Shown here piece after piece: positions 52,368 through 60,180 of a DNA stretch of 64,000 nucleotides. Origin of the DNA: Lachnospiraceae bacterium (GTDB taxonomy: Bacteria; Bacillota; Clostridia; Lachnospirales; Lachnospiraceae); assembly GCA_009774395.1 (NCBI GenBank), contig VSNQ01000003.1:1-64000 (forward strand), given 5' to 3'. The stretch's first letter is position 1. Every line of letters starts with the position of its first letter. The notes beneath the pieces are model-generated. The model did not search any database, was not told the origin of the DNA, and was given only the letters and a program-made list of their open reading frames with translations. A program made the position numbers and the translations under genes.

Positions 52368-52391
52368 TATCAAAAAGTACACTTTTTGACA
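52368..52391 (-). repeat. Right inverted repeat / putative crossover site
   Basis: Reverse complement of the left site at 23 of 24 positions (ends GACA in place of GATA); centre AC. Confidence 0.8.
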
Positions 52392-52407
52392 TTTATTATC
52401 AACTTGG

Positions 52408-52510
52408 AATAATTACGATGCAGGCATATCGGTCTGATGCTCAGCCAGAAAGCCCCAAACCATGCCAAAATCAAGCGTAGATCGCTTAGAAACCCGTGTG
52501 CCCTGAACGA
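52408..52510 (+). promoter_or_regulatory. Structured leader of the CotH operon
   Basis: This stretch is richer in GC than its neighbours and holds pairing segments GGCAT/ATGCC and AAGCG-TAGAT-CGCTT. It lies between the switch promoter and the CotH start. It might be a riboswitch or a remnant of a mobile element 3-prime end; I tried to match it to known c-di-GMP riboswitch consensus and did not succeed. Confidence 0.35.
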
Positions 52511-52526
52511 GTAAATCAAAACCTAA

Positions 52527-54242
52527 ATGAAAGAATTAAAAATGAGAAGAAATCAAAAGGATTTTACAAGAATTACAATGCTGTTATTCATGACAGTTCT
52601 TGCTGTTGGTATTGTGAAATGGAGTTATACGGCAAATGAACCTTCTATTCCCACCCATAATGGCGAATTTGAACTTTCGCTTTGGCTCACTGACAATCTC
52701 TGCATCAACTGGTGGAAAAACGAAGCAGACAACACTTACTGCTTTTTCATTCCGAATGCTTTCAAAAATCAAAAAATGCGTCTGACTTTCAGTGGAATCC
52801 CATACCTTACTATTGATGGCAAAAAAATCACCAGCGGCAGCAAATATTGTTTGGCTCAGGGAACGCACAGTCTTATAACAGAAGAAAACAATAATACGGC
52901 ATATACTTTGACAGTGTGGTATACATCAGGTATCCCCACCTTTTTTGTGCAGACACAATCTGGTTCGGTTGAATCAATCCATTCGTCAAAACAACTGTCA
53001 GAATCTGGAAAAATATTGATTATGGACAGTCGTGGACGCAGCTATTTTGAAGGAATTATTGATGAAATCCATTGCCGCGGAAATTCTTCTTTTGACAAGA
53101 CAGAAAAAAAGTCCTATACGATAAGTCTAAACAAGAGTATGGATTTATTTGAAATGGGCAAAGCCAAAAAATGGCTCCTAATCGCAAATGCCTTTGACGA
53201 TACGCTGGTCAGAAATGCATCCGCCTTTTTCATTGCAGAGCTGCTCAAACTTCCCTACACGCCAAAATTCCAGTATGTTGATGTGTATATCAATGGCAAT
53301 TTTGTTGGCAATTATCTGTTATCCGAAAAGGTCGAAATTGGTAAAAACCGAGTCAATATCAGAAATCTCGAAAAAGAAGTCGTGTCCTTAAACAAGAACT
53401 GTAATCTGGCAGATACAGATTTTTTTATGGAACAGCAAGGGCGGCTTTTTAGCACAAAAGGATACCACATCGAAAAGGAGCCAGAGGACATATCAGGCGG
53501 TTATCTGCTGGAGCTTGAAACAAGCGACAGATATGGGCTGGAAGCCAGCGGTTTTCTTACATCCAGAATGCAGCCAGTCGTTTTTGCAAGTCCCAAATAT
53601 GCCTCTTATAACCAAGTATCCTATATAGCAGGACTGTATCAGGACTTTGAGGATGCGGTATTTTCCGCAGACGGCTCCAACCCGTACACTGGGAAAATGT
53701 ACTACGAATATATTGACGTAGATTCTTTCGCACGGAAATATCTGCTCGAAGAACTTGTTAAAAATCTGGACGCCTCCTTCACCAGTCAATACATCTATAA
53801 ATACGATGACAGCATCAGCAGCAAATTCTATGCTGGCCCCTGCTGGGATTATGACAAATCGATCGCTGCATCAGGGATCACCGAAGACGGCATCAATCTA
53901 AACGATCCAAAAGGGCTGTATGCCGCTGTACAGGAAAAAGAATCCGACATTTGGTATGCCCTGTATCAGCACAAGGACTTTAGAAAAACGGTTGCAGCGA
54001 TATTTTTTAAGGAGCTAGAACCACACTTAAAAAATAATTGTGAAAAAATATTCTTCGAGTATAGTAAAAATATTCGTAGTTCAAATGACTGCAATATGAT
54101 ACGCTGGAACACTTTCCCGCAGGCAGCAACGATTGATGAAAAAAGAATCCTATACAACACAAAAGTGCTGGAACTAGCCGATTTTATTGATAAGCGCCTT
54201 GATTTTCTAAAAAGCGAATGGGAGGCGCTGCAAGATGACTGA
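52527..54242 (+). CDS. CotH-type kinase, extracytoplasmic, module 2
   Basis: A 571-residue protein. One membrane anchor at residues 15-33 (ITMLLFMTVLAVGIVKWSY), then a beta domain (residues 45-165), then the CotH kinase domain: IHCRGNSSFDKTEKKSYTISL (residues 178-200), KWLLIANAFDDTLVRNASAFFI, VDVYINGNFVGNYLLSEKVEI, GGYLLELE, YIDVDSFARKYLLEELVKNLDA and YAGPCWDYDKSI with the metal-binding Asp. CotH proteins are atypical kinases; spore-coat CotH phosphorylates coat proteins. The predicted position is outside the membrane. No good ribosome binding site precedes ATG 52527 or the ATG at 52542, so translation may be weak. The VTC gene overlaps its end by eight bases. Confidence 0.9.
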   Translation: MKELKMRRNQKDFTRITMLLFMTVLAVGIVKWSYTANEPSIPTHNGEFELSLWLTDNLCINWWKNEADNTYCFFIPNAFKNQKMRLTFSGIPYLTIDGKKITSGSKYCLAQGTHSLITEENNNTAYTLTVWYTSGIPTFFVQTQSGSVESIHSSKQLSESGKILIMDSRGRSYFEGIIDEIHCRGNSSFDKTEKKSYTISLNKSMDLFEMGKAKKWLLIANAFDDTLVRNASAFFIAELLKLPYTPKFQYVDVYINGNFVGNYLLSEKVEIGKNRVNIRNLEKEVVSLNKNCNLADTDFFMEQQGRLFSTKGYHIEKEPEDISGGYLLELETSDRYGLEASGFLTSRMQPVVFASPKYASYNQVSYIAGLYQDFEDAVFSADGSNPYTGKMYYEYIDVDSFARKYLLEELVKNLDASFTSQYIYKYDDSISSKFYAGPCWDYDKSIAASGITEDGINLNDPKGLYAAVQEKESDIWYALYQHKDFRKTVAAIFFKELEPHLKNNCEKIFFEYSKNIRSSNDCNMIRWNTFPQAATIDEKRILYNTKVLELADFIDKRLDFLKSEWEALQDD

Positions 54243-54933
54243 GTTTAGACACGAATACAAATATCTTTGCACACGTCAGCAGATCGAAACAATAAGAAAC
54301 AGCATAAGTGGAATTATGCAGCCGGACAAAAATGCAGGCAGAAACGGGGAATATGTGATTAGGAGTCTATATTTTGACGACTATTCCAATAGCTGCCTGT
54401 ATGACAATATAAACGGAAATAATCCAAGAGAAAAATTTCGAATACGAATATATAATGCTGACCTCTCCTACATTCGGCTTGAACTAAAGCGCAAGGAAAA
54501 CGGCAAAACAAAAAAGAGCTCCTGCCGCATTGATGAAAGGCTGTGCCTGCAAATGATACAAGGCATCCCTCTTAGGATAGATGCCATCGATTCAGAAGTT
54601 TACAGGAAATTCTGTCTGTGGCAGCATACAAAATTTTTAAAGCCCGCAATTATTACAGAATATGACCGCTCCCCTTACGTATACAGTGACGGAAATGTCA
54701 GAGTTACATTTGACCAGAACATAAGGGCCGGCACTTTTGTGGAAGATTTCACCAAACAACGAATTGTAGCACATCCTATTATGCCATTCAATCAGCACTT
54801 ACTGGAAGTAAAATTTGACGAACTTATACCAGACTTTATATATTCCTTGGTACAAACAGAAAACCTTCGTCAGACAACATACTCAAAATACTATATGTGC
54901 AGAAGGTATCATTTTGGAGGAGGTTTATTATGA
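54235..54933 (+). CDS. VTC-domain polyphosphate polymerase-like protein, module 2
   Basis: A 232-residue VTC tunnel domain. Segments line up with module 1: EFRHEYKYLCTRQQ, VIRSLYFDDYSNSCLYDN, REKFRIRIYNADLSYIRLELKRKENG, PAIITEYDRSPYVYSDGNVRVTFD, LLEVKFDELIP and YSKYYMCRRYHF. The Lys/Arg and Glu residues expected to line the catalytic tunnel are present. The start ATG lies inside the CotH stop region (8-base overlap), and its own stop overlaps the next start as ATGA, so the three genes are translated as one unit. Polyphosphate synthesis is inferred from the fold. Confidence 0.9.
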   Translation: MTEFRHEYKYLCTRQQIETIRNSISGIMQPDKNAGRNGEYVIRSLYFDDYSNSCLYDNINGNNPREKFRIRIYNADLSYIRLELKRKENGKTKKSSCRIDERLCLQMIQGIPLRIDAIDSEVYRKFCLWQHTKFLKPAIITEYDRSPYVYSDGNVRVTFDQNIRAGTFVEDFTKQRIVAHPIMPFNQHLLEVKFDELIPDFIYSLVQTENLRQTTYSKYYMCRRYHFGGGLL

Positions 54934-55604
54934 GTTTTGACGATATCTTTAAAAAATCATTTATAAACACTGTTAATATGGCTGATCTTTCGGTTTTACA
55001 AACTGTAACGATATTTGGCGTCACTCTGCTGTTTGCATTGTATATTTTCTTTATCTACCGGATTATTACCCGAAAGAATTTCTACAATAAAAATTATAAT
55101 ATATCACTCTCCGCAATTGCTTTGATTACGGCTGCAATTATTATTGCCATCCAGTCCAGTATTGTCGTTTCTCTCGGAATGGTAGGGGCACTTTCAATCG
55201 TGCGTTTTCGAAATGCGGTAAAAGATCCGCTCGATCTGGTTTTTATGTTTTGGGCGCTGGCAGTCGGCATTATATGCGGTGTCGGATTGTTTGATATTGC
55301 CGCAATTTTATCCATAGTTGTGACAGGAACGATCTTCCTGCTGGACAGGCTGCCTGTGCCACAAAGTCCCATGGTACTGATGACCCAAGGCATCTACTGT
55401 GATATGGAAGATTCCATTGTCGGCATCGTATCACAATACACAAGGACTTACAAGGTAAAATCAAGAAATATCACCCCTGACAGAACAAGTATTGTCATAG
55501 AACTGCGTGTAAAAGATGGCAGAGAACTGATTCAGAAACTGAGCGATCTTGAAGGTATTGAATATATCTCAATTATAGACCACGATGGAGAAGTCACCTT
55601 TTAA
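54930..55604 (+). CDS. DUF4956 membrane protein, module 2
   Basis: A 224-residue protein with four membrane segments in the first 135 residues (VTIFGVTLLFALYIFFIYRI, ISLSAIALITAAIIIAIQSS, IVVSLGMVGALSIVRFRNAV, LDLVFMFWALAVGIICGVGL, and a further hydrophobic stretch) and a C-terminal soluble domain (VKSRNITPDRTSIVIELRVK, DLEGIEYISIIDHDGEVTF) with an ACT-like strand-helix order. GALSIVRFRNAVKDP matches the SLVRFRSVPGT motif of module 1. GGAGGAGG precedes the start. It is probably the membrane partner or channel for the VTC protein. This is inference. Confidence 0.9.
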   Translation: MSFDDIFKKSFINTVNMADLSVLQTVTIFGVTLLFALYIFFIYRIITRKNFYNKNYNISLSAIALITAAIIIAIQSSIVVSLGMVGALSIVRFRNAVKDPLDLVFMFWALAVGIICGVGLFDIAAILSIVVTGTIFLLDRLPVPQSPMVLMTQGIYCDMEDSIVGIVSQYTRTYKVKSRNITPDRTSIVIELRVKDGRELIQKLSDLEGIEYISIIDHDGEVTF

Positions 55605-55658
55605 TCACAGCCTCCTATCATTCTTGAAAAATTTAGACGATTGGAAAGGATTTCATTT

Positions 55659-57056
55659 ATGAAAAAATCAACAAATCACCACTTATTCTCCATCTTTATG
55701 CTTATTTTCGTCTGCACATTTTATCTCTTCTTTGCTTTGTACGACGGTGTTGTTATCTGTGTAGACTCACAGGGTTACATAGGGATGAGTATCGCAAGAG
55801 AACCACTTTATCCGATATTTTTAACGTTTTTGCGTTTTCTGTTCTCCAGTTTTTCCTCCGATTTTTACCTGACTGCCGCTGTCTTTCTACAGAGCACACT
55901 GGCAGCCTTTTCCGCATGGTATTTTGCCGATTATATCCTGCACGAGTTTAGAACTAGCAGATTATCCGCTTTCTTCATCTTATGTATTCCAATGCTGGTA
56001 TCGCTCTTATGCCGCTTTGCTGCTAAAAGAGGTTCTATGTACTCGAACAGCATTTTAACGGAAGGACTGACCATTCCCTGCTACTTCCTCTTTTTCCGCT
56101 TCCTGACTGCCTATTGTCTGCACCGTGGGAAATCCTCATTTATTTCCTGTTGGTTTTTTGCCCTTTTGCTTATCTCCACCCGTAAACAGATGTCTGTTGC
56201 GCTGATTATGCTCGCTCTTGGCATTCTATACTGCTATTTTAAAGACAAACATTATCTTAAAGGAATCACGCTGTCACTGCTGTGCATCATCAGTGTTCTG
56301 CTTGGCACATTCTGTCTGGATTTCGGGTATAACTATGCCCTGCGGGGTGAGTTTACCCGACATTCTGGGGATACCAGATTTGTCACTACAATGGCGATCT
56401 ATACTGCACAGAGAAGCGACGCACAGTATATTGCAGATGAAGATATCCGAAATCTATTTCTTGAAATTTATGATATCTGCGACAAAAACGGCTACCTAAA
56501 AAGCGCTGCCCCAAAAGGCTGGGCAAACCGTGTATCCCATTTTGGAGATTATTATGACTGCATACAAATTGACAACCTGCGCCCTATGGTAAGTCAGTTT
56601 GCCATGGAACGGTATGATGGGGATCTGGTTGCTGCCAGTGAATACGCAGACCAAATTATGAATACCATCAACCATTCCATTATTTTGCATAACCTGCCCC
56701 AGATTATCGGTACATTTGCGGACAATATCCTATCTGGTCTTATTACGACGGTTGCCCAGCGCAATCCGATACTGAACTGGTACAGTCTGGTTGTTTACCT
56801 GCTATATATTGTTCTGTTTATCTGGCACTGTCTCGTTGTCAAAGATTCTAAGCTTATCCTGCTCGTTTCCTTGGTTATGATTTCTATTATCATTAATGTA
56901 GGTCTGGTGTCTTTGGTAATCTTTTGTCAGACGAGATATACGATTTATAATATGGCTCTATTTTACATCAGTTTATTTCTTATGCTGCGTGAGCCTGTCC
57001 GCAGGATTTCGTCCGTTTTTCAACCCCTGCGTTCTCTCACAGCCTTATTTCGGTAA
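55659..57056 (+). CDS. Polytopic membrane protein, GT-C glycosyltransferase-like
   Basis: A 465-residue protein with about 11 membrane segments. Just after the first is DGVVICVDSQGYIGMSIAREPLYPIFLTFL, with an Asp and an Arg-Glu-Pro-Leu-Tyr-Pro pattern found in GT-C type glycosyltransferases, and a larger outer loop near residues 240-330 (RHSGDTRFVTTMAIYTAQRS). The start at 55659 follows GGAAAGGA. It lies 54 bases past the DUF4956 gene on the same strand and may be the fourth gene of the switched operon. Its 3-prime end overlaps the convergent amidohydrolase gene by 37 bases. Substrate and product are unknown. Confidence 0.7.
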   Translation: MKKSTNHHLFSIFMLIFVCTFYLFFALYDGVVICVDSQGYIGMSIAREPLYPIFLTFLRFLFSSFSSDFYLTAAVFLQSTLAAFSAWYFADYILHEFRTSRLSAFFILCIPMLVSLLCRFAAKRGSMYSNSILTEGLTIPCYFLFFRFLTAYCLHRGKSSFISCWFFALLLISTRKQMSVALIMLALGILYCYFKDKHYLKGITLSLLCIISVLLGTFCLDFGYNYALRGEFTRHSGDTRFVTTMAIYTAQRSDAQYIADEDIRNLFLEIYDICDKNGYLKSAAPKGWANRVSHFGDYYDCIQIDNLRPMVSQFAMERYDGDLVAASEYADQIMNTINHSIILHNLPQIIGTFADNILSGLITTVAQRNPILNWYSLVVYLLYIVLFIWHCLVVKDSKLILLVSLVMISIIINVGLVSLVIFCQTRYTIYNMALFYISLFLMLREPVRRISSVFQPLRSLTALFR

Positions 57057-58213
57057 ACGACTTTGCCGTCGATTATCGTCATTAATGTATTTGTAAAAAT
57101 CTCCATTGGATTGCCGTCAAAGACTGCAATATCTGCATCTTTTCCTTTTTCCAAGCTGCCAAGGCGATCTGCTACGCCGCAGATTTTTGCCGCATGGATT
57201 GTTAGAGCACGGTATCCCTCTTCAAGATCTAAGCCATGTTTTACACTTAGTCCAACACAAAGCGGAAGCGACTGAATCAGCGACACGGGATGGTCTGTTG
57301 TAATGGATACCATGACACCTGCTTTCGAGAGAATACCTGCCGTTTTAAATGCAACATTCTGCACTTCTATTTTATTACGGCTTGACATATCCGGGCCTAC
57401 AATTGCCGGAAATCCTTCAAAGGCAAGTTCCTCAGCAATTAAATGCCCCTCGCTGCAATGGTCAAGTGTCATACGCAGTCCAAACTCTTTGGCAATGCGA
57501 ATTGCCGTGAAAATATCATCCACACGGTGCACGTGTGCCTTTAATGGTATTTTCTGTTCAAAGACTGGACGCCATGCTTCATAATGCAGACTGTATGGTT
57601 CCTGTTTATTTGACAGATAGTGGCGCGCTTTTGCCAATTCATTGCGCAGCATTCCAGCAATCGCCATTCTTGTAACAGGAGAAGTATCCAATCCTGCATA
57701 ATTTACTTTGGGATTTTCGCCGAAAGCCACTTTCATAGCTGAAGGGAATTTAACAATTAAGTCGTCAATACGCCTGCCGCTGGTCTTTACAACGGCAAAC
57801 TGGCCGCCGACAACATTGGAACTGCCGGGGCCTATATTTGCCGCTGTAATGCCTGCTTGTACTGCATCGTGAAATGCCGCATCCATCGTGTTTATGGCGT
57901 CAATTGCCCGAAGCATGGGTGTTATGGGGGTCACTGTTTCATTACAGTCATCCCCCTCCTGCCCTTTTTTCTCCTCGGTAATGCCCATATGACAGTGTGC
58001 TTCAATAATTCCCGGCATCACCAGATTGTGGTTTACATCCATTACTTCACAGTTCGCGGAAGAAGGAAGCGTTATCTGCGGAGCCACCTCAAGAATTTTA
58101 CCATTTCCGATAAGTATACTGCCCTCGAAGGTATTTGCCTTATATTGTGCACACAGTGCATCACTCATGCTGCGGATAGTTGCATTTTTCAGTAAAAGCA
58201 TCTGCTTACTCAT
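57020..58213 (-). CDS. Amidohydrolase family metal-dependent hydrolase (imidazolonepropionase-like)
   Basis: A 397-residue TIM-barrel amidohydrolase. Metal and active-site motifs: VMPGIIEAHCHMGI near residue 67, PLKAHVHRVDDI near 223, TLDHCSEGHLIAEEL near 246, SITTDHPVS near 305 and GSLEKGKDADIAVFDGNP near 360. It resembles imidazolonepropionase-like or dipeptidase-like enzymes of unknown substrate. The start ATG overlaps the stop of the SpoIIQ-like gene upstream on the strand. Its 3-prime end runs 37 bases into the convergent membrane protein gene. Confidence 0.9.
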   Translation of the reverse strand: MSKQMLLLKNATIRSMSDALCAQYKANTFEGSILIGNGKILEVAPQITLPSSANCEVMDVNHNLVMPGIIEAHCHMGITEEKKGQEGDDCNETVTPITPMLRAIDAINTMDAAFHDAVQAGITAANIGPGSSNVVGGQFAVVKTSGRRIDDLIVKFPSAMKVAFGENPKVNYAGLDTSPVTRMAIAGMLRNELAKARHYLSNKQEPYSLHYEAWRPVFEQKIPLKAHVHRVDDIFTAIRIAKEFGLRMTLDHCSEGHLIAEELAFEGFPAIVGPDMSSRNKIEVQNVAFKTAGILSKAGVMVSITTDHPVSLIQSLPLCVGLSVKHGLDLEEGYRALTIHAAKICGVADRLGSLEKGKDADIAVFDGNPMEIFTNTLMTIIDGKVVYRNKAVRERRG

Positions 58214-59115
58214 TGGTTTACCTTTTCCAGCGGATTGGTGGGAACGCCGTCTTTTGTCAGCTTAATATAAATATTTGTGCCCTCCTGCGTATAATAGATT
58301 GTCGGCTTCGCAATAGTACCAACTTTATCCCCAGCTTTTACAACATCACCTTCTGCAAGCGTAATATCTGCAAGCTGTCCATACGTTAATTCGTATCCAT
58401 TACCAAGATCAAAGCTGATGGTATTGCCTGTCTGCGCGTCACTGTATACCTTAGTCACAATGCCGTCTGCTGCTGCTGTTACAATTTCGCCTTCTGTTGC
58501 TGCAATCACAAGCGCGGGATTATAGCGGTATTGCTGCATGGTTCCATGGTAAACAGCTTTGTCCATGCTATAATTTAACAGCACAGCACCGACAACCGGA
58601 AGCTGCAAGGTATCATCATCTGAAAATGACAACTGCGGCAAAGGCTCTTCTTGTTCTGCGACAACACCTTCTGCTGCATTCTCTTCTTCATTCATAAAAA
58701 CAGCGGCCTTGTCCGTCCCTTCCAGCGGTGTATTTGTAACCTGTCCAGAGTTTACCTCTGTATATTCAGGATCGATATCCATATCATTATTATTGCTTAA
58801 ATCATTTGTATCATCTGTTTCCCTTGTAAAACGTGCGTCCGCATAACGATTCGTTGGTGTTTTTCCCATATCTGCCTTACCTGATACCGATTGGCTGTCA
58901 TCTACCTTAGGTGCGGCTTCTTCCTCATCTGCTACCATATTTTGTTGTTGTTCTAACTTGGCAAAATCAATCTTATTATCTTCGGATTCTCCATCCTCCC
59001 GAGCCGCCATATATACTCCTGCAAGCGTCAGCGCAGACAAAACAAACACAGATGCGGCAATGATGCTGATTTTCTCTTTCTGTAAGGCGGGGCGTTTCCT
59101 ATTACGTCTATTCAT
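58210..59115 (-). CDS. spoIIQ: SpoIIQ-like M23/LytM-domain protein (degenerate)
   Basis: A 301-residue protein with an N-terminal membrane helix (residues 18-37, ISIIAASVFVLSALTLAGVY), a long acidic linker (residues 45-170), and a LytM-like domain from about residue 180 (PVVGAVLLNYSMDKAVYH, AATEGEIVTAAADGIVTKVY, GNGYELTYGQLADITLAEGD). The usual metal ligands (HxxxD and HxH) are absent: NPALV and NIYIK stand in their places. B. subtilis SpoIIQ is likewise inactive, and acts by binding SpoIIIAH across the forespore membranes. ATG 59115 follows GGAGG by six bases. A SpoIID-like gene is immediately upstream, which supports the role. Confidence 0.78.
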   Translation of the reverse strand: MNRRNRKRPALQKEKISIIAASVFVLSALTLAGVYMAAREDGESEDNKIDFAKLEQQQNMVADEEEAAPKVDDSQSVSGKADMGKTPTNRYADARFTRETDDTNDLSNNNDMDIDPEYTEVNSGQVTNTPLEGTDKAAVFMNEEENAAEGVVAEQEEPLPQLSFSDDDTLQLPVVGAVLLNYSMDKAVYHGTMQQYRYNPALVIAATEGEIVTAAADGIVTKVYSDAQTGNTISFDLGNGYELTYGQLADITLAEGDVVKAGDKVGTIAKPTIYYTQEGTNIYIKLTKDGVPTNPLEKVNQ

Positions 59116-59309
59116 CTTCAACCTCCATTTGACTACCTTATAAAATTTGGAAATTTTGTGGTAATATACGTTCTACCGTTGTTCTGGGTAAATCTGTTTT
59201 ATCACAATAGTAGCATTTCCGTTTTTTATTGAATTATGCAAAGCAAAAGTAATCAAATATGCTTGAATTTTTTCTTTTAAAAAACATATCATCGAGTAGG
59301 GAAGATTTT

Positions 59310-59408
59310 CTCCCTACTCGCCGCGCGCCCCCTGCGCCGCTTCTGCGGCAGAGTTCCTCTGCATGGGACTGTGCATAAAAACGAAAAAAGCAGGGGAATT
59401 TCTCCCCT
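59310..59408 (-). terminator. Terminator followed by R6 repeat
   Basis: On the minus strand AGGGGAGA-AATTCCCCT overlaps the stop codon of the SpoIID-like gene and is followed by CTTTTTTCGTTTTT; then the R6 sequence (TGCACAGTCCCATGCAGAGG, GCCGCAGAAGCGGCGCA) at 59385-59310. Confidence 0.7.
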
Positions 59409-60054
59409 ACTCAACTCTGATTTTAGACTCTGGAAAAAAATAGCGGATTATCTGTGTAAATTCACTGCCCTCCTGCGCCAAAAGTAATGCATAATTTAAC
59501 GAAAGCCCAATCCCTTCCCCTGCTTCCCCAATTTTAATTTCCCAATCTGATGATGTAAAAAAAGGGATTGCAATTACAGTTCTCTCCTCTTTACTCCCAT
59601 CCATAATCACAGCGCCTGTGGATTCCTCCACCGCTTCCCGAATCCACAATTCCTCATTACTGTTTTGCTTTAGTTTGCGAAATGGCAGTCCCGTTTTCTT
59701 AATATCCAACTCCTCTGGACACTGTTCCTGCTCCCATGTGTAGAGCATATTCGTACGGCATACGACTGCCAATGCCTTTAAGTATTCTTGGCGCTTGCCT
59801 TCGCCATTTTCCAGGTTATCAAATGCTGCCAGCCGTTCCTCTGTCAGCAGCGCAGCAGTTATATGGCAAACAGCCTCCTCCGGTTCATATGCATAAGTTC
59901 CCCGATCCTCACAAAGCATTACCATAAATGGCATTTCTTCTGCATTCTTTATCTGATACTCCTCCTTTGCTTCCTTTTTTTCAGGTGGAAACAATAGTAT
60001 CGCAGCCAGCGGAAGCCCCGCTATAAACAGAAGAAGCCGCAGCCATTTTTTCAT
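59407..60054 (-). CDS. Divergent SpoIID/LytB-like protein
   Basis: A 215-residue membrane-anchored protein (signal anchor residues 5-22, LRLLLFIAGLPLAAILLF). It shows SpoIID-type traits: QEYLKALAVVCRTNMLYTWEQEQ (compare the family pattern LKAQAVAARTYAL) near residue 95, ESTGAVIMDG near 143, and the end GIGLSLNYALLLAQEGSEFTQIIRYFFPESKI (family: GHGVGMSQxGA ... ILxYYYPGT). The GHGVGMSQ motif is changed to GEGIGLSL, and the domain is shorter than usual. SpoIID normally cleaves peptidoglycan during engulfment with SpoIIP and SpoIIM; the changes raise doubt that this copy is active. GGAG precedes the start. It is followed by the SpoIIQ-like gene. Confidence 0.7.
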   Translation of the reverse strand: MKKWLRLLLFIAGLPLAAILLFPPEKKEAKEEYQIKNAEEMPFMVMLCEDRGTYAYEPEEAVCHITAALLTEERLAAFDNLENGEGKRQEYLKALAVVCRTNMLYTWEQEQCPEELDIKKTGLPFRKLKQNSNEELWIREAVEESTGAVIMDGSKEERTVIAIPFFTSSDWEIKIGEAGEGIGLSLNYALLLAQEGSEFTQIIRYFFPESKIRVE

Positions 60055-60180
60055 ATTTGCATCTCCACTTATTTCAGAACCGCCTATTCACTTACTATTA
60101 TACTCACGACCAATAAATTTTATCATATCGTCCAAAATAATTATGCTCGTAAGTCGGCATAATTGGCGGGCATACATTTT

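Larger units (their letters stand above)
52042..52391. other. Putative invertible promoter element (invertron)
   Basis: A 350-bp segment bounded by 24-bp inverted repeats (52042-52065 and 52368-52391) that differ at one position. It holds a sigma-A promoter at its right end that faces the CotH gene. Each repeat is itself a near-palindrome of 11-bp arms (TATCAAAAAGT) around a two-base centre, GT on the left and AC on the right, i.e. the same site in opposite orientation. Recombination would flip the segment and turn the promoter away from the operon. The serine recombinase gene lies 15 bases to the left. Confidence 0.78.

Noticed and set aside
52408..52510. A c-di-GMP riboswitch before CotH
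   Set aside because: The consensus words of classes I and II that I know are not present; left as an unassigned leader.
60098..60165. A further R1 copy (TATACTCACGACC)
   Set aside because: Only the first dozen bases fit; the rest has diverged too far to call.
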